Assembly (NCBI RefSeq): GCF_040115645.1
Contig: NW_027096062.1
Location: 1 to 64,000, forward strand
DNA: 64,000 nucleotides
Reading direction: 5' to 3'
From: Euwallacea fornicatus
Lineage: Eukaryota > Arthropoda > Insecta > Coleoptera > Curculionidae
In this document: one piece after another, positions 35,982-49,897 of the stretch
Numbering within the stretch: the first letter of the stretch is position 1
Layout: every line of letters starts with the position of its first letter
The notes under the pieces: generated by a model
The model's database searches: none
Seen by the model: the letters and a program-made list of their open reading frames with translations, nothing else
Told to the model about the DNA's origin: nothing
Translations under genes and position numbers: made by a program

Positions 35982-38900
35982 GAACAAAATTGGTTGTAGC
36001 GTTGGCGAAATATCGCCAAATTGTACGATTTGGCCAAAAATTGCCGCTTCTATTAGAGCCAAATTGACGATTTGTGGTTTAAGGCCTTATTATGGTTATT
36101 TTGCCAAAAGGAGACGATTTGAACAAAATTGGTTGTACCGTTGGCGAGATAACGCCAAATCATAAGATTTGGCAAAAAAGTGCCGCTTCTATTAGAGCCA
36201 AATTGACGATTTGCCGTTTAAGGCCTTATTATGCTTATTTTGCCAAAAGGAGACGATTTGATCAAAATTGGTTGTAGCGTTGGCGAAATATCGCCAAATT
36301 GTACGATTTGGCCAAAAAGTGCCGCTTCTATTAGAGCCAAATTGACGATTTGCCGTTTAAGGCCTTATTATGCTTATTTTGACAAAAGGAGACGATTTGA
36401 ACAAAATTGATTGAGGCGTTTGCGAGATAACGCCAAATCGTAAGATTTGGACAAAAAGTGCCGCTTCTATTAGAGCCAAATTGACGATTTGCCGTTTAAG
36501 GCCTCATTATGCTTATTTTGCCAAAAGGAGACGATTTGAACAAAATTGGTTGTAGCGTTTGCGAGATATCGCCAAATTGTACGATTTGGCCAAAAAGTGC
36601 CGCTTCTATTAGAGCCAAATTGACGATTTGCCGTTTAAGGCCTTATTATGCTTATTTTGCCAAAAGGAGACGATTTGAACAAAATTGATTGTAGCGTTGG
36701 CGAGATAACGCCAAATCATAAGATTTGGCAAAAAAGTGCCGCTTCTATTAGAGCCAAATTGACGATTTGCCGTTTAAGGCCTTATTATGCTTATTTTGCC
36801 AAAAGGAGACGATTTGAACAAAATTGGTTGTAGCGTTGGCGAAATATCGCCAAATTGTACGATTTGGCCAAAAAGTGCCGCTTCTATTAGAGCCAAATTG
36901 ACGATTTGCCGTTTAAGGCCTTATTATGCTTATTATGCCAAAAGGAGACGATTTGAACAAAATTGGTTGTAGCGTTTGCGAGATAACGCCAAATCGTAAG
37001 ATTTGGACAAAAAGTGCCGCTTCTATTAGAGCCAAATTGACGATTTGCCGTTTAAGGCCTTATTATGCTTATTTTGCCAAAAGGAGACGATTTGAACAAA
37101 ATTGGTTGTACCGTTGGCGAGATAACGCCAAATCATAAAATTTGGCAAAAAAGTGCCGCTTCTATTAGAGCCAAATTGACGATTTGCCGTTTAAGGCCTT
37201 ATTATGCTTATTTTGCCAAAAGGAGACGATTTGAACAAAAGTGGTTGTAGCGTTTGCGAGATATCGCCAAATTGTACGATTTGGCCAAAAAGTGCCGCTT
37301 CTATTAGAGCCAAATTGACGATTTGTGGTTTAAGGCCTTATGGTTATTTTGCCAAAAGGAGACGATTTGAACAAAATTGGTTGTACCGTTGGCGAGATAA
37401 CGCCAAATCATAAGATTTGGCAAAAAAGTGCCGCTTCTATTAGAGCCAAATTGACGATTTGCCGTTTAAGGCCTTATTATGCTTATTTTGCCAAAAGGAG
37501 ACGATTTGAACAAAATTGGTTGTAGCGTTGTCGAGATAACGCCAAATCATAAGATTTGGCCAAAAAGTGCCGCTTCTATTAGAGCCAAATTGACGATTTG
37601 TGGTTTAAGGCCTTATGGTTATTTTGCCAAAAGGAGACGATTTGAACAAAATTGGTTGTACCGTTGGCGAGATAACGCCAAATCGTAAGATTTGGACAAT
37701 AAGTGCCGCTTCTATTAGAGCCAAATTGACGATTTGCCGTTTAAGGCCTTATTATGCTTATTTTGCCAAAAGGAGACGATTTGAACAAAATTGGTTGTAG
37801 CGTTGTCGAGATAACGCCAAATCATAAGATTTGGCCAAAAAGTGCCGCTTCTATTAGAGCCAAATTGACGATTTGCCGTTTAAGTCCTTATTATGCTTAT
37901 TTTGCCAAAAGGAGACGATTTGAACAAAATTGATTGTAGCGTTGGCGAGATAACGCCAAATCATAAGATTTGGCAAAAAAGTGCCGCTTCTATTAGAGCC
38001 AAATTGACGATTTGCCGTTTAAGGCCTTATTATGCTTATTTTGCCAAAAGGAGACGATTTGAACAAAATTGGTTGTAGCGTTGGCGAAATATCGCCAAAT
38101 TGTACGATTTGGCCAAAAATTGCCGCTTCTATTAGAGCCAAATTGACGATTTGTGGTTTAAGGCCTTATTATGGTTATTTTGCCAAAAGGAGACGATTTG
38201 AACAAAATTGGTTGTACCGTTGGCGAGATAACGCCAAATCATAAGATTTGGCAAAAAAGTGCCGCTTCTATTAGAGCCAAATTGACGATTTGCCGTTTAA
38301 GGCCTTATTATGCTTATTTTGCCAAAAGGAGACGATTTGATCAAAATTGGTTGTAGCGTTGGCGAAATATTGCCAAATTGTACGATTTGGCCAAAAAGTG
38401 CCGCTTCTATTAGAGCCAAATTGACGATTTGCCGTTTAAGGCCTTATTATGCTTATTTTGACAAAAGGAGACGATTTGAACAAAATTGATTGAGGCGTTT
38501 GCGAGATAACGCCAAATCGTAAGATTTGGACAAAAAGTGCCGCTTCTATTAGAGCCAAATTGACGATTTGCCGTTTAAGGCCTCATTATGCTTATTTTGC
38601 CAAAAGGAGACGATTTGAACAAAATTGGTTGTAGCGTTTGCGAGATATCGCCAAATTGTACGATTTGGCCAAAAAGTGCCGCTTCTATTAGAGCCAAATT
38701 GACGATTTGCCGTTTAAGGCCTTATTATGCTTATTTTGCCAAAAGGAGACGATTTGAACAAAATTGATTGTAGCGTTGGCGAGATAACGCCAAATCATAA
38801 GATTTGGCAAAAAAGTGCCGCTTCTATTAGAGCCAAATTGACGATTTGCCGTTTAAGGCCTTATTATGCTTATTTTGCCAAAAGGAGACGATTTGAACAA

Positions 38901-40110
38901 AATTGGTTGTAGCGTTGGCGAAATATCGCCAAATTGTACGATTTGGCCAAAAAGTGCCGCTTCTATTAGAGCCACATTGACGATTTGCCGTTTAAGGCCT
39001 TATTATGCTTATTATGCCAAAAGGAGACGATTTGAACAAAATTGGTTGTAGCGTTTGCGAGATAACGCCAAATCGTAAGATTTGGACAAAAAGTGCCGCT
39101 TCTATTAGAGCCAAATTGACGATTTGCCGTTTAAGGCCTTATTATGCTTATTTTGCCAAAAGGAGACGATTTGAACAAAATTGGTTGTACCGTTGGCGAG
39201 ATAACGCCAAATCATAAAATTTGGCAAAAAAGTGCCGCTTCTATTAGAGCCAAATTGACGATTTGCCGTTTAAGGCCTTATTATGCTTATTTTGCCAAAA
39301 GGAGACGATTTGAACAAAAGTGGTTGTAGCGTTTGCGAGATATCGCCAAATTGTACGATTTGGCCAAAAAGTGCCGCTTCTATTAGAGCCAAATTGACGA
39401 TTTGTGGTTTAAGGCCTTATGGTTATTTTGCCAAAAGGAGACGATTTGAACAAAATTGGTTGTACCGTTGGCGAGATAACGCCAAACCATAAGATTTGGC
39501 AAAAAAGTGCCGCTTCTATTAGAGCCAAATTGACGATTTGCCGTTTAAGGCCTTATTATGCTTATTTTGCCAAAAGGAGACGATTTGAACAAAATTGGTT
39601 GTAGCGTTGTCGAGATAACGCCAAATCATAAGATTTGGCCAAAAAGTGCCGCTTCTATTAGAGCCAAATTGACGATTTGTGGTTTAAGGCCTTATGGTTA
39701 TTTTGCCAAAAGGAGACGATTTGAACAAAATTGGTTGTACCGTTGGCGAGATAACGCCAAATCGTAAGATTTGGACAATAAGTGCCGCTTCTATTAGAGC
39801 CAAATTGACGATTTGCCGTTTAAGGCCTTATTATGCTTATTTTGCCAAAAGGAGACGATTTGAACAAAATTGGTTGTAGCGTTGTCGAGATAACGCCAAA
39901 TCATAAGATTTGGCCAAAAAGTGCCGCTTCTATTAGAGCCAAATTGACGATTTGCCGTTTAAGTCCTTATTATGCTTATTTTGCCAAAAGGAGACGATTT
40001 GAACAAAATTGATTGTAGCGTTGGCGAGATAACGCCAAATCATAAGATTTGGCAAAAAAGTGCCGCTTCTATTAGAGCCAAATTGACGATTTGCCGTTTA
40101 AGGCCTTATT
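35953..40110 (+). repeat. 2079-bp higher-order repeat, two tandem copies
   Basis: Fifteen monomers, two of them 136 bp (15 x 139 - 6 = 2079). Copies start at 35953 and 38032 and a third begins at 40111 before diverging. Diagnostic order: GATCAAAATT, then GACAAAAGG with GATTGAGGCG, then GGCCTCATTATGC, then CTTATTATGCC at 36935 and 39014. Confidence 0.85.
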
Positions 40111-41746
40111 ATGCTTATTTTGCCAAAAGGAGACGATTTGAACAAAATTGGTTGTAGCGTTGGCGAAATATCGCCAAATTGTACGATTTGGCCAAAAATT
40201 GCCGCTTCTATTAGAGCCAAATTGACGATTTGTGGTTTAAGGCCTTATTATGCTTATTTTGCCAAAAGGAGACGATTTGAACAAAATTGGTTGTAGCGTT
40301 TGCGAGATATCGCCAAATCATAAGATTTGGTCAAAAAGTGCCGCTTCTATTAGAGCCAAATTGACGATTTGCCGTTTAAGGCCTTATTATGCTTATTTTG
40401 CCAAAAGGAGACGATTTGAACAAAATTGGTTGTAGCGTTTACGAGATATCGCCAAATCATAAGATTTGGCCAAAAAGTGCCGTTTCTATTAGAGCCAAAT
40501 TGACGATTTGCCGTTTAAGGCCTTATTATGCTTATTTTGCCAAAAGGAGACGATTTGAACAAAATTGGTTGTAGCGTTGGCGAAATATCGTCAAATCGTA
40601 CGATTTGGCCAAAAAGTGCCGCTTCTATTAGAGCCAAATTGACGATTTGCCGTTTAAGGCCTTATTATGCTTATTTTGCCAAAAGGAGACGATTTGAACA
40701 AAATTGGTTGTAGCGTTGGCGAAATATCGCCAAATTGTACGATTTGGCCAAAAAGTGCCGCTTCTATTAGAGCCAAATTGACGATTTGCCGTTTAAGGCC
40801 TTATTATGGTTATTTTGCCAAAAGGAGACGATTTGAACAAAATTGGTTGTAGCGTTTGCGAGATAACGCCAAATCATAAGATTTGGCAAAAAAGTGCCGC
40901 TTCAATTAGAGCCAAATTGACGATTTGCCGTTTAAGGCCTTATTATGCTTATTTTGCCAAAAGGAGACGATTTGAACAAAATTGGTTGTAACGTTTGCGA
41001 GATAACGCCAAATCGTAAGATTTGGACAAAAAGTGCCGCTTCTATTAGAACCAAATTGACGATTTGCCGTTTAAGGCCTTATTATGCTTATTTTGCCAAA
41101 AGGAGACGATTTGAACAAAATTGGTTGTAGCGTTGGCGAAATATCGCCAAATTGTACGATTTGGCCAAAAAGTGCCGCTTCTATTAGAGCCAAATTGACG
41201 ATTTGCCGTTTAAGGCCTTATTATGGTTATTTTGCCAAAAGGAGACGATTTGAACAAAATTGGTTGTACCGTTGGCGAGATAACGCCAAATCATAAAATT
41301 TGGCAAAAAAGTGCCGCTTCTATTAGAGCCAAATTGACGATTTGCCGTTTAAGGCCTTATTATGCTTATTTTGCCAAAAGGAGACGATTTGAACAAAATT
41401 GGTTGTAGCGTTGGCGAAATAACGCCAAATCGTGGTTTTCGGGCAATTTCCGACGAAACTCGCCGATTTCACGGATTTGACTATTTTTATGCTCAGTATT
41501 GTTAGGAATGACGGAAATAGCACGAAATCGTACGATTTACACGATTTGGTCAAAAAGTGCCGCTTCTATTAGAGCCAAATTGACGATTTGCCGTTTAAGG
41601 CCTTATTATGCTTATTTTGCCAAAAGGAGACGATTTGAACAAAATTGATTGTAGCGTTGGCGAGATAACGCCAAATCATAAGATTTGGCAAAAAAGTGCC
41701 GCTTCTATTAGAGCCAAATTGACGATTTGCCGTTTAAGGCCTTATT

Positions 41747-44700
41747 ATGCTTATTTTGCCAAAAGGAGACGATTTGAACAAAATTGGTTGTAGCGTTGGC
41801 GAAATATCGCCAAATTGTACGATTTGGCCAAAAATTGCCGCTTCTATTAGAGCCAAATTGACGATTTGTGGTTTAAGGCCTTATTATGGTTATTTTGCCA
41901 AAAGGAGACGATTTGAACAAAATTGGTTGTACCGTTGGCGAGATAACGCCAAATCATAAGATTTGGCAAAAAAGTGCCGCTTCTATTAGAGCCAAATTGA
42001 CGATTTGCCGTTTAAGGCCTTATTATGCTTATTTTGCCAAAAGGAGACGATTTGATCAAAATTGGTTGTAGCGTTGGCGAAATATCGCCAAATTGTACGA
42101 TTTGGCCAAAAAGTGCCGCTTCTATTAGAGCCAAATTGACGATTTGCCGTTTAAGGCCTTATTATGCTTATTTTGACAAAAGGAGACGATTTGAACAAAA
42201 TTGATTGAGGCGTTTGCGAGATAACGCCAAATCGTAAGATTTGGACAAAAAGTGCCGCTTCTATTAGAGCCAAATTGACGATTTGCCGTTTAAGGCCTCA
42301 TTATGCTTATTTTGCCAAAAGGAGACGATTTGAACAAAATTGGTTGTAGCGTTTGCGAGATATCGCCAAATTGTACGATTTGGCCAAAAAGTGCCGCTTC
42401 TATTAGAGCCAAATTGACGATTTGCCGTTTAAGGCCTTATTATGCTTATTTTGCCAAAAGGAGACGATTTGAACAAAATTGATTGTAGCGTTGGCGAGAT
42501 AACGCCAAATCATAAGATTTGGCAAAAAAGTGCCGCTTCTATTAGAGCCAAATTGACGATTTGCCGTTTAAGGCCTTATTATGCTTATTTTGCCAAAAGG
42601 AGACGATTTGAACAAAATTGGTTGTAGCGTTGGCGAAATATCGCCAAATTGTACGATTTGGCCAAAAAGTGCCGCTTCTATTAGAGCCAAATTGACGATT
42701 TGCCGTTTAAGGCCTTATTATGCTTATTATGCCAAAAGGAGACGATTTGAACAAAATTGGTTGTAGCGTTTGCGAGATAACGCCAAATCGTAAGATTTGG
42801 ACAAAAAGTGCCGCTTCTATTAGAGCCAAATTGACGATTTGCCGTTTAAGGCCTTATTATGCTTATTTTGCCAAAAGGAGACGATTTGAACAAAATTGGT
42901 TGTACCGTTGGCGAGATAACGCCAAATCATAAAATTTGGCAAAAAAGTGCCGCTTCTATTAGAGCCAAATTGACGATTTGCCGTTTAAGGCCTTATTATG
43001 CTTATTTTGCCAAAAGGAGACGATTTGAACAAAAGTGGTTGTAGCGTTTGCGAGATATCGCCAAATTGTACGATTTGGCCAAAAAGTGCCGCTTCTATTA
43101 GAGCCAAATTGACGATTTGTGGTTTAAGGCCTTATGGTTATTTTGCCAAAAGGAGACGATTTGAACAAAATTGGTTGTACCGTTGGCGAGATAACGCCAA
43201 ATCATAAGATTTGGCAAAAAAGTGCCGCTTCTATTAGAGCCAAATTGACGATTTGCCGTTTAAGGCCTTATTATGCTTATTTTGCCAAAAGGAGACGATT
43301 TGAACAAAATTGGTTGTAGCGTTGTCGAGATAACGCCAAATCATAAGATTTGGCCAAAAAGTGCCGCTTCTATTAGAGCCAAATTGACGATTTGTGGTTT
43401 AAGGCCTTATGGTTATTTTGCCAAAAGGAGACGATTTGAACAAAATTGGTTGTACCGTTGGCGAGATAACGCCAAATCGTAAGATTTGGACAATAAGTGC
43501 CGCTTCTATTAGAGCCAAATTGACGATTTGCCGTTTAAGGCCTTATTATGCTTATTTTGCCAAAAGGAGACGATTTGAACAAAATTGGTTGTAGCGTTGT
43601 CGAGATAACGCCAAATCATAAGATTTGGCCAAAAAGTGCCGCTTCTATTAGAGCCAAATTGACGATTTGCCGTTTAAGTCCTTATTATGCTTATTTTGCC
43701 AAAAGGAGACGATTTGAACAAAATTGATTGTAGCGTTGGCGAGATAACGCCAAATCATAAGATTTGGCAAAAAAGTGCCGCTTCTATTAGAGCCAAATTG
43801 ACGATTTGCCGTTTAAGGCCTTATTATGCTTATTTTGCCAAAAGGAGACGATTTGAACAAAATTGGTTGTAGCGTTGGCGAAATATCGCCAAATTGTACG
43901 ATTTGGCCAAAAATTGCCGCTTCTATTAGAGCCAAATTGACGATTTGTGGTTTAAGGCCTTATTATGGTTATTTTGCCAAAAGGAGACGATTTGAACAAA
44001 ATTGGTTGTACCGTTGGCGAGATAACGCCAAATCATAAGATTTGGCAAAAAAGTGCCGCTTCTATTAGAGCCAAATTGACGATTTGCCGTTTAAGGCCTT
44101 ATTATGCTTATTTTGCCAAAAGGAGACGATTTGATCAAAATTGGTTGTAGCGTTGGCGAAATATTGCCAAATTGTACGATTTGGCCAAAAAGTGCCGCTT
44201 CTATTAGAGCCAAATTGACGATTTGCCGTTTAAGGCCTTATTATGCTTATTTTGACAAAAGGAGACGATTTGAACAAAATTGATTGAGGCGTTTGCGAGA
44301 TAACGCCAAATCGTAAGATTTGGACAAAAAGTGCCGCTTCTATTAGAGCCAAATTGACGATTTGCCGTTTAAGGCCTCATTATGCTTATTTTGCCAAAAG
44401 GAGACGATTTGAACAAAATTGGTTGTAGCGTTTGCGAGATATCGCCAAATTGTACGATTTGGCCAAAAAGTGCCGCTTCTATTAGAGCCAAATTGACGAT
44501 TTGCCGTTTAAGGCCTTATTATGCTTATTTTGCCAAAAGGAGACGATTTGAACAAAATTGATTGTAGCGTTGGCGAGATAACGCCAAATCATAAGATTTG
44601 GCAAAAAAGTGCCGCTTCTATTAGAGCCAAATTGACGATTTGCCGTTTAAGGCCTTATTATGCTTATTTTGCCAAAAGGAGACGATTTGAACAAAATTGG

Positions 44701-47200
44701 TTGTAGCGTTGGCGAAATATCGCCAAATTGTACGATTTGGCCAAAAAGTGCCGCTTCTATTAGAGCCACATTGACGATTTGCCGTTTAAGGCCTTATTAT
44801 GCTTATTATGCCAAAAGGAGACGATTTGAACAAAATTGGTTGTAGCGTTTGCGAGATAACGCCAAATCGTAAGATTTGGACAAAAAGTGCCGCTTCTATT
44901 AGAGCCAAATTGACGATTTGCCGTTTAAGGCCTTATTATGCTTATTTTGCCAAAAGGAGACGATTTGAACAAAATTGGTTGTACCGTTGGCGAGATAACG
45001 CCAAATCATAAAATTTGGCAAAAAAGTGCCGCTTCTATTAGAGCCAAATTGACGATTTGCCGTTTAAGGCCTTATTATGCTTATTTTGCCAAAAGGAGAC
45101 GATTTGAACAAAAGTGGTTGTAGCGTTTGCGAGATATCGCCAAATTGTACGATTTGGCCAAAAAGTGCCGCTTCTATTAGAGCCAAATTGACGATTTGTG
45201 GTTTAAGGCCTTATGGTTATTTTGCCAAAAGGAGACGATTTGAACAAAATTGGTTGTACCGTTGGCGAGATAACGCCAAACCATAAGATTTGGCAAAAAA
45301 GTGCCGCTTCTATTAGAGCCAAATTGACGATTTGCCGTTTAAGGCCTTATTATGCTTATTTTGCCAAAAGGAGACGATTTGAACAAAATTGGTTGTAGCG
45401 TTGTCGAGATAACGCCAAATCATAAGATTTGGCCAAAAAGTGCCGCTTCTATTAGAGCCAAATTGACGATTTGTGGTTTAAGGCCTTATGGTTATTTTGC
45501 CAAAAGGAGACGATTTGAACAAAATTGGTTGTACCGTTTGGCGAGATAACGCCAAATCGTAAGATTTGGACAATAAGTGCCGCTTCTATTAGAGCCAAAT
45601 TGACGATTTGCCGTTTAAGGCCTTATTATGCTTATTTTGCCAAAAGGAGACGATTTGAACAAAATTGGTTGTAGCGTTGTCGAGATAACGCCAAATCATA
45701 AGATTTGGCCAAAAAGTGCCGCTTCTATTAGAGCCAAATTGACGATTTGCCGTTTAAGTCCTTATTATGCTTATTTTGCCAAAAGGAGACGATTTGAACA
45801 AAATTGATTGTAGCGTTGGCGAGATAACGCCAAATCATAAGATTTGGCAAAAAAGTGCCGCTTCTATTAGAGCCAAATTGACGATTTGCCGTTTAAGGCC
45901 TTATTATGCTTATTTTGCCAAAAGGAGACGATTTGAACAAAATTGGTTGTAGCGTTGGCGAAATATCGCCAAATTGTACGATTTGGCCAAAAATTGCCGC
46001 TTCTATTAGAGCCAAATTGACGATTTGTGGTTTAAGGCCTTATTATGGTTATTTTGCCAAAAGGAGACGATTTGAACAAAATTGGTTGTACCGTTGGCGA
46101 GATAACGCCAAATCATAAGATTTGGCAAAAAGTGCCGCTTCTATTAGAGCCAAATTGACGATTTGCCGTTTAAGGCCTTATTATGCTTATTTTGCCAAAA
46201 GGAGACGATTTGATCAAAATTGGTTGTAGCGTTGGCGAAATATTGCCAAATTGTACGATTTGGCCAAAAAGTGCCGCTTCTATTAGAGCCAAATTGACGA
46301 TTTGCCGTTTAAGGCCTTATTATGCTTATTTTGACAAAAGGAGACGATTTGAACAAAATTGATTGAGGCGTTTGCGAGATAACGCCAAATCGTAAGATTT
46401 GGACAAAAAGTGCCGCTTCTATTAGAGCCAAATTGACGATTTGCCGTTTAAGGCCTCATTATGCTTATTTTGCCAAAAGGAGACGATTTGAACAAAATTG
46501 GTTGTAGCGTTTGCGAGATATCGCCAAATTGTACGATTTGGCCAAAAAGTGCCGCTTCTATTAGAGCCAAATTGACGATTTGCCGTTTAAGGCCTTATTA
46601 TGCTTATTTTGCCAAAAGGAGACGATTTGAACAAAATTGATTGTAGCGTTGGCGAGATAACGCCAAATCATAAGATTTGGCAAAAAAGTGCCGCTTCTAT
46701 TAGAGCCAAATTGACGATTTGCCGTTTAAGGCCTTATTATGCTTATTTTGCCAAAAGGAGACGATTTGAACAAAATTGGTTGTAGCGTTGGCGAAATATC
46801 GCCAAATTGTACGATTTGGCCAAAAAGTGCCGCTTCTATTAGAGCCACATTGACGATTTGCCGTTTAAGGCCTTATTATGCTTATTATGCCAAAAGGAGA
46901 CGATTTGAACAAAATTGGTTGTAGCGTTTGCGAGATAACGCCAAATCGTAAGATTTGGACAAAAAGTGCCGCTTCTATTAGAGCCAAATTGACGATTTGC
47001 CGTTTAAGGCCTTATTATGCTTATTTTGCCAAAAGGAGACGATTTGAACAAAATTGGTTGTACCGTTGGCGAGATAACGCCAAATCATAAAATTTGGCAA
47101 AAAAGTGCCGCTTCTATTAGAGCCAAATTGACGATTTGCCGTTTAAGGCCTTATTATGCTTATTTTGCCAAAAGGAGACGATTTGAACAAAAGTGGTTGT
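41747..47200 (+). repeat. 2079-bp higher-order repeat, second cluster
   Basis: The same fifteen-monomer order starts at 41747, 43826 and 45906, with CTTATTATGCC markers near 42727, 44806 and 46885. The second copy is 2080 bp because of one extra T near 45538. A compensating one-base loss near 46126 follows in the third copy. The third copy breaks off into a composite unit at 47506. Confidence 0.82.
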
Positions 47201-47818
47201 AGCGTTTGCGAGATATCGCCAAATTGTACGATTTGGCCAAAAAGTGCCGCTTCTATTAGAGCCAAATTGACGATTTGCCGTTTAAGGCCTTATTATGGTT
47301 ATTTTGCCAAAAGGAGACGATTTGAACAAAATTGGTTGTACCGTTGGCGAGATAACGCCAAATCATAAAATTTGGCAAAAAAGTGCCGCTTCTATTAGAG
47401 CCAAATTGACGATTTGCCGTTTAAGGCCTTATTATGCTTATTTTGCCAAAAGGAGACGATTTGAACAAAATTGGTTGTAGCGTTGGCGAAATAACGCCAA
47501 ATCGTGGTTTTCGGGCAATTTCCGACGAAACTCGCCGATTTCACGGATTTGACTATTTTTATGCTCAGTATTGTTAGGAATGACGGAAATAGCACGAAAT
47601 CGTACGATTTACACGATTTGGTCAAAAAGTGCCGCTTCTATTAGAGCCAAATTGACGATTTGCCGTTTAAGGCCTTATTATGCTTATTTTGCCAAAAGGA
47701 GACGATTTGAACAAAATTGGTTGTAGCGTTGGCGAAATATCGCCAAATTGTACGATTTGGCCAAAAATTGCCGCTTCTATTAGAGCCAAATTGACGATTT
47801 GCCGTTTAAGGCCTTATT

Positions 47819-49897
47819 ATGCTTATTTTGCCAAAAGGAGACGATTTGAACAAAATTGGTTGTACCGTTGGCGAGATAACGCCAAATCATAAAATTTGGC
47901 AAAAAAGTGCCGCTTCTATTAGAGCCAAATTGACGATTTGCCGTTTAAGGCCTTATTATGCTTATTTTGCCAAAAGGAGACGATTTGAACAAAAGTGGTT
48001 GTAGCGTTTGCGAGATATCGCCAAATTGTACGATTTGGCCAAAAAGTGCCGCTTCTATTAGAGCCAAATTGACGATTTGTGGTTTAAGGCCTTATGGTTA
48101 TTTTGCCAAAAGGAGACGATTTGAACAAAATTGGTTGTACCGTTGGCGAGATAACGCCAAATCATAAGATTTGGCAAAAAAGTGCCGCTTCTATTAGAGC
48201 CAAATTGACGATTTGCCGTTTAAGGCCTTATTATGCTTATTTTGCCAAAAGGAGACGATTTGAACAAAATTGGTTGTAGCGTTGTCGAGATAACGCCAAA
48301 TCATAAGATTTGGCCAAAAAGTGCCGCTTCTATTAGAGCCAAATTGACGATTTGTGGTTTAAGGCCTTATGGTTATTTTGCCAAAAGGAGACGATTTGAA
48401 CAAAATTGGTTGTACCGTTGGCGAGATAACGCCAAATCGTAAGATTTGGACAATAAGTGCCGCTTCTATTAGAGCCAAATTGACGATTTGCCGTTTAAGG
48501 CCTTATTATGCTTATTTTGCCAAAAGGAGACGATTTGAACAAAATTGGTTGTAGCGTTGTCGAGATAACGCCAAATCATAAGATTTGGCCAAAAAGTGCC
48601 GCTTCTATTAGAGCCAAATTGACGATTTGCCGTTTAAGTCCTTATTATGCTTATTTTGCCAAAAGGAGACGATTTGAACAAAATTGATTGTAGCGTTGGC
48701 GAGATAACGCCAAATCATAAGATTTGGCAAAAAAGTGCCGCTTCTATTAGAGCCAAATTGACGATTTGCCGTTTAAGGCCTTATTATGCTTATTTTGCCA
48801 AAAGGAGACGATTTGAACAAAATTGGTTGTAGCGTTGGCGAAATATCGCCAAATTGTACGATTTGGCCAAAAATTGCCGCTTCTATTAGAGCCAAATTGA
48901 CGATTTGTGGTTTAAGGCCTTATTATGGTTATTTTGCCAAAAGGAGACGATTTGAACAAAATTGGTTGTACCGTTGGCGAGATAACGCCAAATCATAAGA
49001 TTTGGCAAAAAAGTGCCGCTTCTATTAGAGCCAAATTGACGATTTGCCGTTTAAGGCCTTATTATGCTTATTTTGCCAAAAGGAGACGATTTGATCAAAA
49101 TTGGTTGTAGCGTTGGCGAAATATTGCCAAATTGTACGATTTGGCCAAAAAGTGCCGCTTCTATTAGAGCCAAATTGACGATTTGCCGTTTAAGGCCTTA
49201 TTATGATTATTTTGACAAAAGGAGACGATTTGAACAAAATTGATTGAGGCGTTTGCGAGATAACGCCAAATCGTAAGATTTGGACAAAAAGTGCCGCTTC
49301 TATTAGAGCCAAATTGACGATTTGCCGTTTAAGGCCTCATTATGCTTATTTTGCCAAAAGGAGACGATTTGAACAAAATTGGTTGTAGCGTTTGCGAGAT
49401 ATCGCCAAATTGTACGATTTGGCCAAAAAGTGCCGCTTCTATTAGAGCCAAATTGACGATTTGCCGTTTAAGGCCTTATTATGCTTATTTTGCCAAAAGG
49501 AGACGATTTGAACAAAATTGATTGTAGCGTTGGCGAGATAACGCCAAATCATAAGATTTGGCAAACAAGTGCCGCTTCTATTAGAGCCAAATTGACGATT
49601 TGCCGTTTAAGGCCTTATTATGCTTATTTTGCCAAAAGGAGACGATTTGAACAAAATTGGTTGTAGCGTTGGCGAAATATCGCCAAATTGTACGATTTGG
49701 CCAAAAAGTGCCGCTTCTATTAGAGCCACATTGACGATTTGCCGTTTAAGGCCTTATTATGCTTATTATGCCAAAAGGAGACGATTTGAACAAAATTGGT
49801 TGTAGCGTTTGCGAGATAACGCCAAATCGTAAGATTTGGACAAAAAGTGCCGCTTCTATTAGAGCCAAATTGACGATTTGCCGTTTAAGGCCTTATT
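47819..49897 (+). repeat. 2079-bp higher-order repeat, single further copy
   Basis: The same monomer order as the two clusters upstream, including two 136-bp monomers at 48094 and 48369 and the CTTATTATGCC marker near 49766. It is followed by the third copy of the block described at 31158. Confidence 0.75.
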
